NCBI GenBank assembly: GCA_964508025.1
Contig: CAZDSF010000005.1
Location: 24,508 to 88,507 of the forward strand
Origin: JAAZNO01 sp964508025
GTDB lineage: Bacteria; Chloroflexota; Anaerolineae; B4-G1; SLSP01
Length of the DNA: 64,000 bases
Direction: 5' to 3'
Shown: positions 55,081-64,000 of the stretch, piece after piece
How the letters are laid out: the number at the start of each line of letters is the position of its first letter
How positions within the stretch are numbered: position 1 is the first letter of the stretch
Made by a program: the position numbers and the translations under genes
Notes under the pieces: model-generated
The model's database searches: none
Seen by the model: only the letters and a program-made list of their open reading frames with translations
Told to the model about the DNA's origin: nothing

Positions 55081-56262
55081 TCAGCGCGGGCGTTCCCACA
55101 CGCCCCATTCCGGGACGAACTTCCAGCCGGGAGCGTCGAGGCGCAAGGGATGGCGCGGCCAGCCGCGCGCGATGCGGGCGCGGGTTTCTTCCCAGGAGAG
55201 AATGCCGCTCAAGGCGTCGGCGGCTTCCACGTTGCAGGCGCCAACGGCGACGGCGGTGATGAGCGCTTCGTGGGGCGGCAATCCGCGCAGAAAAGCCGCC
55301 AGGAAACCGGCGATCGTCGCGTCTCCGGAGCCGGTGGCGCCCACCACTTCGACCTGGAAGCACGGCGACCAGAGTTCGCGCCCCTGCCAGAGCGTCAGAT
55401 CGGCGGGGGCCGCGCGACCCATGTCCGCCAGCGAGCGGGCCGTGCGCAGATACAGCCCGCGCTCCCCAAGTTTGATCGCTGCGATTTTTGCGCCCAAAGC
55501 CAGCAGTTCGTCGGACAGGCTGGAGAGCAGCTCGGGCGTGGCCTGGGCCAGAATGCCGCCTTCGCGCAATTGGAAGTAGGTCTCGCGCCGCAGCATGTAG
55601 AGGAGTTCCTCCAGACTCGGCAGGAAAATATCCACCCAGGGCAGCGCGCGCGCCAGAATGCGCCGCCAATCCGCCTGCCCGGCTTCGGACGCCGGGTCGG
55701 GGTAGGCCATGTCGAGGGACGTCGTCACGCCGGTCTGTTTGGCGCAGCGCAGCATGGCGGCCAGTTCCTCGCCGTCATCCTGATACATGCGACGCATGAG
55801 GGGCGGGTAGCCAAAATGAAACAGCCGCGCCCCTTCCAGTTGGGCGTAGGGCGTATCTTGCGCGCCAAAAGCGTCGTTGGCGCCGGGGCAGTGCAGGAAA
55901 ATGCGGTCCACGCCGGGATAGTTGATCAAGACCGTGTAGGAGGTGTTGGCCGCGGCGTCTATCTGCATTCCATCAGCCAGATGGCTGCCGTGTTGCCGGA
56001 GAATTTGCAGGATCGCCTGCCCAAAAAGGTCCGCGCCCACTTTGCCCGCGAGTTGCGCGGCGATTCCCAGCCGATGCAGCGCCAGCCCGGTGTTGGAGAC
56101 GGCGCCGCCGGTGGAGAAATGCGCCTGGCCGGTGTAGATCAGACGGCCTGGCCGAAAGGTCTGATCGAAAGGTTCGCGCTCCACGCCTCCCAGGTCGGGG
56201 TGAAAATCGAGGCAGATATGCCCGGCGACCACCACATCAGGATGTGCCTTCATCTCCTTCAT
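55081..56262 (-). CDS. PfkB-family carbohydrate kinase
   Basis: A 393-residue ribokinase-fold enzyme, longer than usual by about 60 residues. GHICLDFHPDLGG and STGGAVSNTGLALHRLG form the substrate site and GATGSGDATIAGFLAA the catalytic GxGD. Fructokinase activity following mannose isomerisation is suggested by context. Its ATG overlaps the alpha-mannosidase stop (ATGA). A 121-bp gap without a gene lies before the lyxose isomerase start. Confidence 0.88.
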   Translation of the reverse strand: MKEMKAHPDVVVAGHICLDFHPDLGGVEREPFDQTFRPGRLIYTGQAHFSTGGAVSNTGLALHRLGIAAQLAGKVGADLFGQAILQILRQHGSHLADGMQIDAAANTSYTVLINYPGVDRIFLHCPGANDAFGAQDTPYAQLEGARLFHFGYPPLMRRMYQDDGEELAAMLRCAKQTGVTTSLDMAYPDPASEAGQADWRRILARALPWVDIFLPSLEELLYMLRRETYFQLREGGILAQATPELLSSLSDELLALGAKIAAIKLGERGLYLRTARSLADMGRAAPADLTLWQGRELWSPCFQVEVVGATGSGDATIAGFLAAFLRGLPPHEALITAVAVGACNVEAADALSGILSWEETRARIARGWPRHPLRLDAPGWKFVPEWGVWERPR

Positions 56263-59093
56263 CTTTCTAGGCTCAGCGTGATGATTTTTCCGGCGGGAAT
56301 CTCCAAACGGAGCGCGCCATCCGCCGCTGCCTGGATGGGGCTATCCGGCAGCGGTTGTTCAGAAAGGTTGACCCGCTGCACGCGCGTGGGCGCGAAAGGC
56401 GGCCGAATTTCGGCAAGGGTGGGGCGCGAGGAGGGGTTGTACAGGCGCAGGATGAGCGCCTCCCTCTCTTCCGCCTTCTTGAGCGCGCTCAGGATGACGT
56501 TCCTGCCGGTTACGGAAAGGAAGGAGTCCCGCGCCGCGCGGGATCCGGGCGCTGTGGGGCAGCCTTTGATCATGCCAAAGGTCGTGCAGCGCGGCGGCAG
56601 GTTGTGTTCGCGCGCTTGCCGCCAGACTTCGGCTTCGTCCCAGCGGCCGCTGTGAGGAAAAATGGAAAGATGATAGGTCAGCTGGCGCTGCACTTGCCCG
56701 CCAGGCGTGGGGATATTCGGCCCGGCGCCGATGACGGCGGAGCGCATTTCGGCGCCCGCGCCCAAATAGGCCACGGCGCGCAGCAGGGTGATGGCGATCT
56801 CGCGGCGGGGCGTATCCAGCACTTCGTATTCGGGCAAGCCCTGGTTGATGAGGCACAGTCCGCGCGCGCCATCTGAAATATCCACCCAGTCTTGCTGCGG
56901 AAAGGTGCGCGGCGCGTCTTCCACCCAGCCGCCTTCGGGCACGGGAAGGATCTGAATCGGGCGTTCGACCACATCGAACTGCGCGTCGGCGCACGCGGTT
57001 TGCGCTTGAATGTCGCTGGGAAACACCACGCGCAGGCGGTGATCGCGGGCGCGGTTGTCGAAATCAATTTGCAGGTCGAGGCGCGGGCTGCCTTCTGCCA
57101 GTGAGACGGTCACGGAGAGCGGGCAATGCACGCGGGCGTCGCGGCGTTTGCGGCGCAGATCGTCCAACCCTTCGGGCAGCTGCCAGTCATATTCGATGCG
57201 GTAACGCTGCACCGCTGGCCCTTCCGTCAGGCGCGCAATGCGGGGAGCAAGCCCCAGGGTCGTCTCCAGCCGATCCTCGAGCGGGTACGAGTAGTTGTAG
57301 CCGTCGCCGCAGTCCCCGCCATCTTCGAAGTAGGCCAGGTCGCGGTAGGTCTGGTCGCTGGCCTTGTCGGTCACGGTCAGCGCGCCGTTGGGCTGAATCT
57401 GCACGCGCAGGTGCGCATTTTCCAGGACATTGTGGGGCAGGCTGAGTGTGATCGGGTGATTGGGGTTGGCTTCGGGGCGGATGGCGTACACCTGGTAGCC
57501 CAGGGCCGGCACGGAAGCCCGGAACGAGGCGCGCACCCGTTTGACATCGCGGAAACTGGGCGGGCCGCTGACGCCGGGACGCAGGATGGAAGCCCGCTCG
57601 ATGGATTCGATCTGGATGGGGAGCGGGTCGGCGGCGCCCAGGGGGCGCAGGCGCAGCCCGCGAAAATCGGGCGAGGGCATGATGGGCGGATTGCCAGCCC
57701 ACTGATAATGGGTGCGCCAGCGGAAGATTTCCGGCGCCTCCATGTCAGCATGGATGGCTGATTCGGGCAGGGCGGTTTCCCAGCGCAGCATGGCGATGTG
57801 GTTGAGGAAGAAATCCCACAGGTCAATCTCGGCGTTCACCACGCCCTCGAAGTCCCAGGGCAGGGCGTTGAACAGGATGAGCGCGGCCTCATCGGGCTGC
57901 AAATCGCTCAGGTCCACTTCTTCGGCCAGGCGCTGGAAATTTTCGGCGGTGATTTCGTGGCCGATTTCAGCGGTCCAGGCAAAGCGGGTCTCCATTTGCG
58001 CGTGAACGGCATCCACGCTGCACCCACCGATCGAGTCGTGCGCGTGATTTTGCAGCAACCACTCCCACGCTTTCCACAAAAAAGCGGCGGGGTAGGGGCG
58101 TCCCTGCGTCCACAGGATGGCTGACCAGGGTTCGGCCCAGCGCTCCAGCAGGGATTGGGCGCGTTCGTTTTGCTGTTTGTTGTAGATGCGCGAGGAGAGA
58201 ATGTGCGGCAAGACGCGCATACCGCGCCCTGGCGTGCGGTTGGTGTCGCGCAATTCACCGTACACGGTTTGCAGATGTTCGGCGTCAATGGCGGCGGAGA
58301 GGGCGGCGAAATACTCCCCCAGCGAGGCCTGCCTGAACTGGCAGCTTTCGGGGTGGAGGGCGTTGGCCTGGCGCAGGATTTCAGGCAAATCTTCGCGGGC
58401 GGCGGCGTGGTCTACCCCGTTCATGGCGAGCAGCACGGAGGTGGAGGCGCGTCGCCGCTCGTAGCGGGCGATGGCGTGCAGGTCGGCGGCGGCGGCGGAA
58501 ATTTCGACGGCCAGCGCAGAGGCGTTGACGTAGCCCAGGTCGGTGGGCAGGTGGCGCAGCAGCACGCGGCTGCCATCGGGCGATTGCCACCACAGCTCCG
58601 ATTTCAGGTTGCCTTCCTCCAGGCCGCGAAAGTGCATCGCGTAGGGAATATCGAACCCGCGCAGAATCTGGGGCAGTTGAGAGATGTGTCCGAAGGTATC
58701 GGGGATGTAGCCCACTTTTTGAACGCGCCCGAATTCGGCGGCGATGCGATGCCCCAACAGCAGGTTGCGCGTGAGGGCCTCGCCGCTGACCAGGAATTCA
58801 TCGGGCAGGACGTACCAGGGGCCGACGCCAATCCGCCCCGCTTGCACCAGTTTTTGCAGAAGCGGGCGTTTTTCGGGGCGGATTTCGAGATAATCGTGCA
58901 GAACGACCGTCTGCCCATCCAGGTTGAAGTGGGTGTAGGTCGCGTCGCGTTCCAGCAAGTCGAGCAGGTCATCCATCAGGCGCACGAGGCGGATGCGAAA
59001 CAGCTGGAACGGAGCGTACCATTCACGGTCCCAGTGGGTGTGCGGGATGACGAAAACGGTTGATTTCTCTGCGTCTGGGCGATCGCTGTGCAT
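56259..59093 (-). CDS. GH38 alpha-mannosidase
   Basis: A 944-residue zinc-dependent enzyme. HTHWDREWYAPF gives the first His and Asp zinc ligands, WYVLPDEFLVSGEAL the nucleophile aspartate, and NHAHDSIGGCSVDAVH the last zinc His; IPDTFGHISQLPQIL is also conserved. The C-terminal beta domains start near residue 560. It hydrolyses alpha-mannosides in the cytoplasm (no signal peptide). AGGAG lies 7 nt before the ATG. It follows the two permeases of unit D, so the imported substrate is probably a manno-oligosaccharide. Confidence 0.95.
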   Translation of the reverse strand: MHSDRPDAEKSTVFVIPHTHWDREWYAPFQLFRIRLVRLMDDLLDLLERDATYTHFNLDGQTVVLHDYLEIRPEKRPLLQKLVQAGRIGVGPWYVLPDEFLVSGEALTRNLLLGHRIAAEFGRVQKVGYIPDTFGHISQLPQILRGFDIPYAMHFRGLEEGNLKSELWWQSPDGSRVLLRHLPTDLGYVNASALAVEISAAAADLHAIARYERRRASTSVLLAMNGVDHAAAREDLPEILRQANALHPESCQFRQASLGEYFAALSAAIDAEHLQTVYGELRDTNRTPGRGMRVLPHILSSRIYNKQQNERAQSLLERWAEPWSAILWTQGRPYPAAFLWKAWEWLLQNHAHDSIGGCSVDAVHAQMETRFAWTAEIGHEITAENFQRLAEEVDLSDLQPDEAALILFNALPWDFEGVVNAEIDLWDFFLNHIAMLRWETALPESAIHADMEAPEIFRWRTHYQWAGNPPIMPSPDFRGLRLRPLGAADPLPIQIESIERASILRPGVSGPPSFRDVKRVRASFRASVPALGYQVYAIRPEANPNHPITLSLPHNVLENAHLRVQIQPNGALTVTDKASDQTYRDLAYFEDGGDCGDGYNYSYPLEDRLETTLGLAPRIARLTEGPAVQRYRIEYDWQLPEGLDDLRRKRRDARVHCPLSVTVSLAEGSPRLDLQIDFDNRARDHRLRVVFPSDIQAQTACADAQFDVVERPIQILPVPEGGWVEDAPRTFPQQDWVDISDGARGLCLINQGLPEYEVLDTPRREIAITLLRAVAYLGAGAEMRSAVIGAGPNIPTPGGQVQRQLTYHLSIFPHSGRWDEAEVWRQAREHNLPPRCTTFGMIKGCPTAPGSRAARDSFLSVTGRNVILSALKKAEEREALILRLYNPSSRPTLAEIRPPFAPTRVQRVNLSEQPLPDSPIQAAADGALRLEIPAGKIITLSLER

Positions 59094-59148
59094 TGTGAAC
59101 TCCTGGATGGGAAATGATCGAGAAAACTCTCAGCCCGCCGATCCCCTT

Positions 59149-60165
59149 TCATCCTTTAAGGCCGGTTAGAATAATACCACGAATGATCTGTTTTTGGAAG
59201 ATGAGAAAAAGGATGATGGGCGGGGTGCTGGCAATGGCCAGGCCAGCCATGACGATGTTGAGCGGCTGCGGATAGGTTTGCACATTCGTCAGCCGGAACA
59301 GCGCTACCATGATGGGCGTCAGATCCTCGCGGCCCATCAGCACCAGGTAGGGCCAGAAGAAATCTTTCCACGTGCCGATGACGGTGAAGATGGTGATGAC
59401 GGCCAGCACGGGACCGGAGAGCGGAAGGATGATGCTGGTTAGCACCTGCAAAGGGTTCGCGCCGTCAATGCGGGCGGCGTCAATCAGGTCTTGTGGGATT
59501 TCATCGAAAAAACTCTTCATCACGAAGATGTTGAAGGCCGAAGCCGCCTGTGGCAGCCAGACTCCCCACCATGAGTCGAGCAGGGTCACGCTGCCATCCG
59601 GCAGGACATGGAATGCCAGCCCACCGGGCAGCCAACGGTACATCCATGCGGGAACTCTCGCTAGGTTGATGAGCGGCACCTTGACGATGGTGAGGTACTG
59701 CGGGATGAAGTACGCCATGGCCGGAACCATGAGCGTGGCGAGGAACAGGAACAGGACGACATTGCCCAAGACGGGCTGGAGTTTGGACAGGGAATACGCG
59801 GCGGTGATAGAGATGAGCATTTGCAGCACCCACGCGCCGAAAGCCAGGGCCAGCGTGTTGCGGAAGTAGAGCGGGAAGTTGAGGTCGTTCCAGGAACGCA
59901 GGTAATTGCTCCATAACGGGTTGGAGGGAAACCATTCGGGCGGGAATTGCAGCAGGCCCGTGGGGGTCTTCAGGGCGCCCGTGTACATCCAGTAGACGGG
60001 GAAAACACAGGTGAAAGTAGACGCCAGCAGCATGGCAAAGACGAGCCAGTATACCAGGCGGGCGCCTTTTGTGCGCATTTCCATCGGCGAAATCAGGCCA
60101 CGCGTCGAAGCATCGAAGTCCTGAGCGCGCTTGCGGGCGGTTATGGGGAAAAGCGGTTTTTTCAT
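59149..60165 (-). CDS. CUT1 sugar ABC permease, MalG-like (unit D)
   Basis: A 338-residue membrane protein. The N-terminal 35 residues are polar, then six helices follow. The EAA loop is DLIDAARIDGANPLQVLTSIILP, and LQMLISITAAYSLSKL is the third helix. It ends with the CUT1-type tail RGIILTGLKG. It lies 17 bp after the partner permease and 55 bp before the mannosidase. No ATPase gene is nearby. Confidence 0.93.
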   Translation of the reverse strand: MKKPLFPITARKRAQDFDASTRGLISPMEMRTKGARLVYWLVFAMLLASTFTCVFPVYWMYTGALKTPTGLLQFPPEWFPSNPLWSNYLRSWNDLNFPLYFRNTLALAFGAWVLQMLISITAAYSLSKLQPVLGNVVLFLFLATLMVPAMAYFIPQYLTIVKVPLINLARVPAWMYRWLPGGLAFHVLPDGSVTLLDSWWGVWLPQAASAFNIFVMKSFFDEIPQDLIDAARIDGANPLQVLTSIILPLSGPVLAVITIFTVIGTWKDFFWPYLVLMGREDLTPIMVALFRLTNVQTYPQPLNIVMAGLAIASTPPIILFLIFQKQIIRGIILTGLKG

Positions 60166-60182
60166 GGCGGATCAATCCTGGT

Positions 60183-61121
60183 CTATTTTGCAAATTTGCG
60201 CGTTAGCCATAAGTAGAAGCCGGAGAAGATGACCAACACGATGAAGAGCATGAAACCCAGCGCGCTGGCCACGCCAAAGTTTCCATAACTAAAGGCCTGC
60301 CGATAAATGAGCATGATGATGGTGAGGGTGGCGTTGGCCGGCCCGCCGCCAGTCATCACGAACGGCTCGGTGAAGACCTGCATCGTGCCGATGATTTGCA
60401 GCACCAGCATGATCAGCATGACGCTGCGAATTTCGGGCAGGGTGACGTGCAAGAAGCGCTGCCAGATGTTCGCGCCGTCAATTTCGGCTGCATCATAGAG
60501 ATGGGCGGGAACGCTCTGCAACGCGGCCAGGTAGATCAGCAGGGTGCCGCCCGCGTTGGCCCAGGTGGAGAAAATGACCAGCGAGGGCATGGCCCATTGC
60601 CTCGAATCCAGCCACAGGATGCGCCCCAGGCCGAGCGACTTGAGCGTCATGTTGAGCAGGCCCCAGTCTGAGTTATACAATCCGACCTTCCACAGGATGA
60701 GGCTAGCCATCGGCGGCAAAATTACTGGCAGGTAAAACGCCAGCCGGAAGTAGCTTTTCCCATGCTGCATGTCATTAACTAAAACTGCCAGAATAATTGG
60801 AACGAGATAGCCGATGAGTAATCCAAGCAGAGTGTAATATAAAGCGTTTTCCCAGGCGACGGCCAGGCTGGGGTCAATGAACAGCACGCGGAAGTTTTGC
60901 AGGCCCACCCAAACAGGCGGGGCGAGCAGATTGACTTTTTGAAAACTGAGAATCAACCCGCGCGCAATTGGATACCAGGAAAAAAAGGCAAAAACGATCA
61001 GGGCTGGCAAAAGGAAAAGGTAGGCAATCAGGTTACGCTGGATGGCGTAAAGCCATTGCCAGTATATTTTTTTTCTGAATTTCTTGGGCGGATTTGCTCT
61101 TGGCATTGCATTTATTTCCAT
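60183..61121 (-). CDS. CUT1 sugar ABC permease, MalF-like (unit D)
   Basis: A membrane protein of about 312 residues with six helices. IAYLFLLPALIVFAFF starts the first; YDAAEIDGANIWQRFLHVTLP is the EAA loop. Two start codons are possible, at 61121 and 61106; neither has a strong ribosome binding site, and the longer one is listed. It follows the binding-protein gene after a hairpin. Confidence 0.91.
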   Translation of the reverse strand: MEINAMPRANPPKKFRKKIYWQWLYAIQRNLIAYLFLLPALIVFAFFSWYPIARGLILSFQKVNLLAPPVWVGLQNFRVLFIDPSLAVAWENALYYTLLGLLIGYLVPIILAVLVNDMQHGKSYFRLAFYLPVILPPMASLILWKVGLYNSDWGLLNMTLKSLGLGRILWLDSRQWAMPSLVIFSTWANAGGTLLIYLAALQSVPAHLYDAAEIDGANIWQRFLHVTLPEIRSVMLIMLVLQIIGTMQVFTEPFVMTGGGPANATLTIIMLIYRQAFSYGNFGVASALGFMLFIVLVIFSGFYLWLTRKFAK

Positions 61122-61133
61122 TGAGCAGAAAAT

Positions 61134-61167
61134 TTGGGGCAGAGACTGGCGACCCATTCCCTGCCCC
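61134..61167 (-). terminator. Hairpin after unit D binding-protein gene
   Basis: GGGGCAG (61136-61142) pairs with CTGCCCC (61161-61167), with a G/C-rich loop of 18 nt and AAATTTT beyond on the minus strand. It lies between the binding-protein stop and the permease start, at the same relative place as in units A and B. Confidence 0.6.
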
Positions 61168-61185
61168 CAAGGAAACGATTGGGAA

Positions 61186-62631
61186 TTATTCTACATCCAG
61201 CACGGTGGCCTGGAAGGTGGTCACGGCGGCGTCCAGAATCGCCTTGACATCCGCGCCAGGGGTGGTCAGGATGGTTTGTACGGCCAGGCCCAGCGCGTCT
61301 TTCATCTCGTTGGCTTTGATCGCCGGTTCGCTCATCACCACCACGGCGCTCTGGTTGTAGTTGGCGTAATTGGCCGTAGGGGCGTTAGCGTACTTTGCCA
61401 GGATGGCGGCGCGTTGGGCGCCGTATTCGCCGCCAAAAATCTGTACTTCGGGGTAACCAATCACTGCCCCGGCCTCGGAGCGGATTTGGAGGTCCTGTTC
61501 ATAAGCCTCCAGGTCGAAATCGCGCCACAAGTTCCAGGCCACTGCAGCGTTGATCACCTCGGGCGCGGAGTTGGCGTTATACAGCCACATATTGCCGCCG
61601 CCCAGCGAGCCGTTGCCGCCGCCGTTAGGCAGCCGTCCGAAGCCCACATCGTTCAGGCTGAATTTCTCGACGCCGGGGAAGGCCCCCATGTTGTCATTCA
61701 TCCACGACAGGGTGCCGCCGTCCGCAATCGTCATCACCACCCTGCCGACGGAGAAGTCCTGCACTTGTGGGACATGTCCCCAGGCCAGGCTGGTGGGCAT
61801 ATAGCCAGCGTCGTACAGCTCTTTCCAGAGCGTGAGCGCCTTGACCATGCTGGGGTTGTTGAAAGCGGCGACGTTTTTGCCGTCCGCTGTGATCAGGTTG
61901 GGGTCCTGCCCAAAGGAAGCCTGCATCGCAAAAGCCATCCACCCGGCAAGCCCGCCCTCGTTGCGCACGCCAAAGCAGGCCGTATCGGGCAGTTTTTCTT
62001 TGATGACGGCGCAGGCGGCTTTCAACTCCTCCCAGGTCTGGGGCGGCTTATCCGGGTCCAAACCGGCTTCCACGAACAAATCGCGGCGATACATCAAGCC
62101 CAGTACATTGGCGTACACGGGTACGCCGTAGATTTTCCCGGCGCTGTCTTGAACCAGGCTGAGGTATTCGGGTTTGATGTCTTTGAGCGGCGCCCAATCC
62201 TTCACATAAGGCGTAATATCGGCGACGTAGCCCTTTTCGATCAACATCTTGGGCTCGGTCCAGGCTACCAGGAAGGTGTCTTCCATGGCGCCCGCCGCCA
62301 TGCGCGCGGCAAAGGTTTGAGCATCATATTGGTAAGGGCTGGGCATTATGAGGATATCGGGACGCAAGGTACGGAATGTCTCTATCAGGTAAGTTTGTCT
62401 GGTAAGCTGTACCTTGTCATTAACCAGGGCTGCATTGGTGGTGCGGACAATCACTTCTTTGACGGGTTCAGCTGTGACAAACACGGTTTCAACGATGGGC
62501 TCTTGGGTCACGACTACCGTTTGTATAATAGTCTGCGGCTCAGGGGGTGTAACCGTTGCTGGTCCGCAAGCAGAAAGGATGGTCGTGAGAGCAGCCAAAA
62601 CTGCGAAGGCGGCAAGCAGATTCTTCTTCAT
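61186..62631 (-). CDS. CUT1 sugar-binding lipoprotein of unit D
   Basis: A 481-residue extracytoplasmic solute-binding protein. The signal peptide ends in the lipobox ILSACG. A linker rich in Val, Thr and Glu (QTVVVTQEPIVETVFVTAEP) follows, as is common in Chloroflexota binding proteins. The two-lobed fold shows MYRRDLFVEAGLDPDKPPQTWEEL. GGAGG lies 6 nt before the ATG. It starts unit D, 112 bp after the regulator stop; the intervening region (62632-62743) is AT-rich without a clear promoter assignment. Confidence 0.92.
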   Translation of the reverse strand: MKKNLLAAFAVLAALTTILSACGPATVTPPEPQTIIQTVVVTQEPIVETVFVTAEPVKEVIVRTTNAALVNDKVQLTRQTYLIETFRTLRPDILIMPSPYQYDAQTFAARMAAGAMEDTFLVAWTEPKMLIEKGYVADITPYVKDWAPLKDIKPEYLSLVQDSAGKIYGVPVYANVLGLMYRRDLFVEAGLDPDKPPQTWEELKAACAVIKEKLPDTACFGVRNEGGLAGWMAFAMQASFGQDPNLITADGKNVAAFNNPSMVKALTLWKELYDAGYMPTSLAWGHVPQVQDFSVGRVVMTIADGGTLSWMNDNMGAFPGVEKFSLNDVGFGRLPNGGGNGSLGGGNMWLYNANSAPEVINAAVAWNLWRDFDLEAYEQDLQIRSEAGAVIGYPEVQIFGGEYGAQRAAILAKYANAPTANYANYNQSAVVVMSEPAIKANEMKDALGLAVQTILTTPGADVKAILDAAVTTFQATVLDVE

Positions 62632-62743
62632 TCTTTACCTCCTTGTGGATATTTGAAAAGATGTGTAAAAAACAATTAACTTTAACTTAATACATTCCAT
62701 CCATACGCGCCTCCTGGAGGATATTGATTTTTGAGTAAAAAAA

Positions 62744-63856
62744 TTACTCCCTCTCTAACCGCATCCGCGCGCCACACGATTCGCGGATGACAAGTGAAGT
62801 CGGGAGAATCAACTGGCTCAAGCTCGTTTTCACGCCTTTGAGCCGGTCAATCAGCAAATGGGCTGCCCTGACGCCGATCTCATAACGCGGCTGCGCGACC
62901 GTGGTAAGCGGCGTTTCGATTTGGGAAGCCTGCTCGATGTCATCGAAGCCGACGATGGCGGCGTCTTCGGGAATGCGTAGGCCCAGGCTGCGGGCGACTT
63001 TGACGACTTTGATGGCGGTATAGTCGTTGACGGCCACGATGGCGCGTGGGGTATCTGGCCGGCTGAGATATGTCCCGATCTCATTGAGCGCGATGCTTTC
63101 ATTGGCGGCTGCTCCCACATACGAACAGTGCCAGCTTTCCTGGAAACTCAGCCCGTGATCGGCCAGCGCGCGTTTATAGCCCTGAAAACGGTCCTTCACC
63201 GAGGTCGTTTGGGTGTCAGAAGCGCCGATGAACGCGATGGACTGATGTCCCAGATGGATGAGGTGTTGCGTGACCCGATACGCGCCGCCGAGGTTATCCA
63301 CCCCCACGTAATCGCTGGGCAGGTTGGGAAAGTAGCGGTCTACCAGGACGAAGGGGAAGCCCTCTTTGCGGAGTTGCCAGATCGCTTCGTCGTAAGTGAC
63401 GTTGGTGCAGGGGAAGATGATGAGGCCTTTGGCGTTTTCGGCGCGCATGCGCTGAATGTCAACGGCCTCTTGCTGAAGGTTCTCATCAGTATAGCTGAAC
63501 AGGAGGGAATAGCCTCTGGACTTGGCTGCGCTTTCGGCCCCTAGCAAAATATCAATCGCCAGCGCGTCGTGGGCGTAGGGCAGGGTAATTCCAATCACCC
63601 CACCATTACCGTTCCCCTTTTTCAATTGACGCACAAAGGTCCCTTTTCCTTGGATGCGTTCTACTAACCCTTCGGTCACCAATAATAAAATCGCCTGCCG
63701 AACTGTGCCACGACTGAGTTGATATTTTTCGGTTAGTTCCAACTCTGGGGGTAGTTTTGCGCCCGGCTCCAAAGTTCCGTTCAGAATTTGATCGCGCAGC
63801 ACTCCTGCCAGTTGGTGATATACGGAGGTGGCGCTTTCCTTATTGAAATTGGTCAT
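62744..63856 (-). CDS. AraR-like regulator (GntR DNA-binding, LacI sensor)
   Basis: A 370-residue hybrid. Residues 10-75 are a GntR winged helix (LEPGAKLPPELELTEKYQLSRGT, IQGKGTFVRQL); the rest is a LacI-type sugar-binding domain (IGITLPYAHDALAIDILLGA, DRYFPNLPSDYVGVDN, AIVGFDDIEQAS). AraR of Bacillus has this architecture. It probably controls unit D from an upstream position, sensing the imported sugar. Direct repeats overlapping its promoter suggest autoregulation. Confidence 0.92.
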   Translation of the reverse strand: MTNFNKESATSVYHQLAGVLRDQILNGTLEPGAKLPPELELTEKYQLSRGTVRQAILLLVTEGLVERIQGKGTFVRQLKKGNGNGGVIGITLPYAHDALAIDILLGAESAAKSRGYSLLFSYTDENLQQEAVDIQRMRAENAKGLIIFPCTNVTYDEAIWQLRKEGFPFVLVDRYFPNLPSDYVGVDNLGGAYRVTQHLIHLGHQSIAFIGASDTQTTSVKDRFQGYKRALADHGLSFQESWHCSYVGAAANESIALNEIGTYLSRPDTPRAIVAVNDYTAIKVVKVARSLGLRIPEDAAIVGFDDIEQASQIETPLTTVAQPRYEIGVRAAHLLIDRLKGVKTSLSQLILPTSLVIRESCGARMRLERE

Positions 63857-63880
63857 CTAGCACCTATTGTCTATTAATGT

Positions 63881-63928
63881 CTATACAATGCCGTATAACT
63901 ACTATACAATGAAAATGTATGGAGTCAA
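63881..63928 (-). promoter_or_regulatory. AraR-like gene promoter with direct repeats
   Basis: On the minus strand TTGACT (63923-63928), 16-nt spacer, TATAGT (63901-63906). The sequence CTATACAATG occurs twice, at 63881-63890 and 63902-63911, exactly 21 bp apart; the second overlaps the -10. A looser inverted partner ATTGT lies at 63866-63870. From 63929 to 64000 I see no gene. Confidence 0.7.
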
Positions 63929-64000
63929 GCATGACAAATGTCATATAGGGCTTATCAATGCTCTGACTGAAAGAGCGCAAAGTGGTGTAGAATGGTAAGA

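Overview
The window reads as a chromosomal stretch of a Chloroflexota bacterium, most likely from the Anaerolineae/Caldilineae side. This is an inference from several traits: an AfsR-like BTAD/NB-ARC/TPR regulator, an SBBP-repeat exoprotein, sugar-binding lipoproteins with Val/Thr-Glu-rich linkers, several CUT1 sugar transporters without their own ATPase, and secreted proteins ending in a short 'xLPL' tail. GC content is moderately high, so long antisense shadow ORFs are common and were discarded. No rRNA, tRNA, CRISPR array or prophage was recognised.

Layout. (1) 0-6.8 kb is an arsenic/metalloid resistance region on the minus strand. It holds arsC, a ferredoxin-like protein, ArsR, an ArsP-type permease, four very small thioredoxin-like proteins in tandem, a separate ACR3-ArsR pair, and a decayed second ACR3 gene. 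(2) 6.9-13 kb has a secreted SBBP protein, a small conserved-looking ORF and the large AfsR-like regulator (plus strand). (3) 13-17.3 kb is an agmatine deiminase pathway: agmatine deiminase, an APC antiporter and a putrescine carbamoyltransferase, with an AsnC/Lrp regulator upstream. (4) 17.4-19.3 kb is a scar with an integrase fragment, a truncated ORF and an ISH3-like element whose transposase carries two in-frame amber codons.

(5) 19.5-64 kb is a carbohydrate-catabolic island made of four transcription units. Unit A (19.5-25.3 kb, minus) is LacI, two permeases, GH30 and a binding protein, behind a promoter with tandem LacI-type operators. Unit B (26.5-41.6 kb, minus) is a long uronate-type operon: permeases, binding protein, Gfo/Idh, DegT aminotransferase, sugar epimerase, 2-hydroxyacid dehydrogenase, cysteine hydrolase, ceramidase-like protein, GH88, SDR, KDG kinase, KDPG aldolase and an Old-Yellow-Enzyme-type oxidoreductase. 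A secreted beta-helix gene lies just upstream of it. Unit C (43.8-50.9 kb, plus) is a clan-A glycoside hydrolase, ROK kinase, SIS isomerase, GntR/UTRA regulator and GH52 beta-xylosidase. Unit D (50.9-63.9 kb, minus) is an AraR-like regulator, binding protein, two permeases, GH38 alpha-mannosidase, PfkB kinase, D-lyxose isomerase, DUF4432 epimerase, GH172, a URO-D-family protein and a GH3 remnant.

How it fits together. Oligosaccharides enter through three CUT1 systems and are cut in the cytoplasm by GH88, GH52, GH38, GH172 and the clan-A hydrolase. The products are then isomerised and phosphorylated. Unit B looks built to take unsaturated uronates to pyruvate and glyceraldehyde-3-phosphate. 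The same 7-8 bp inverted repeat with a 4-nt spacer sits at three promoters in units B and C. This makes the GntR protein of unit C a good candidate for coordinating import, the beta-helix exoprotein and the plus-strand enzymes.
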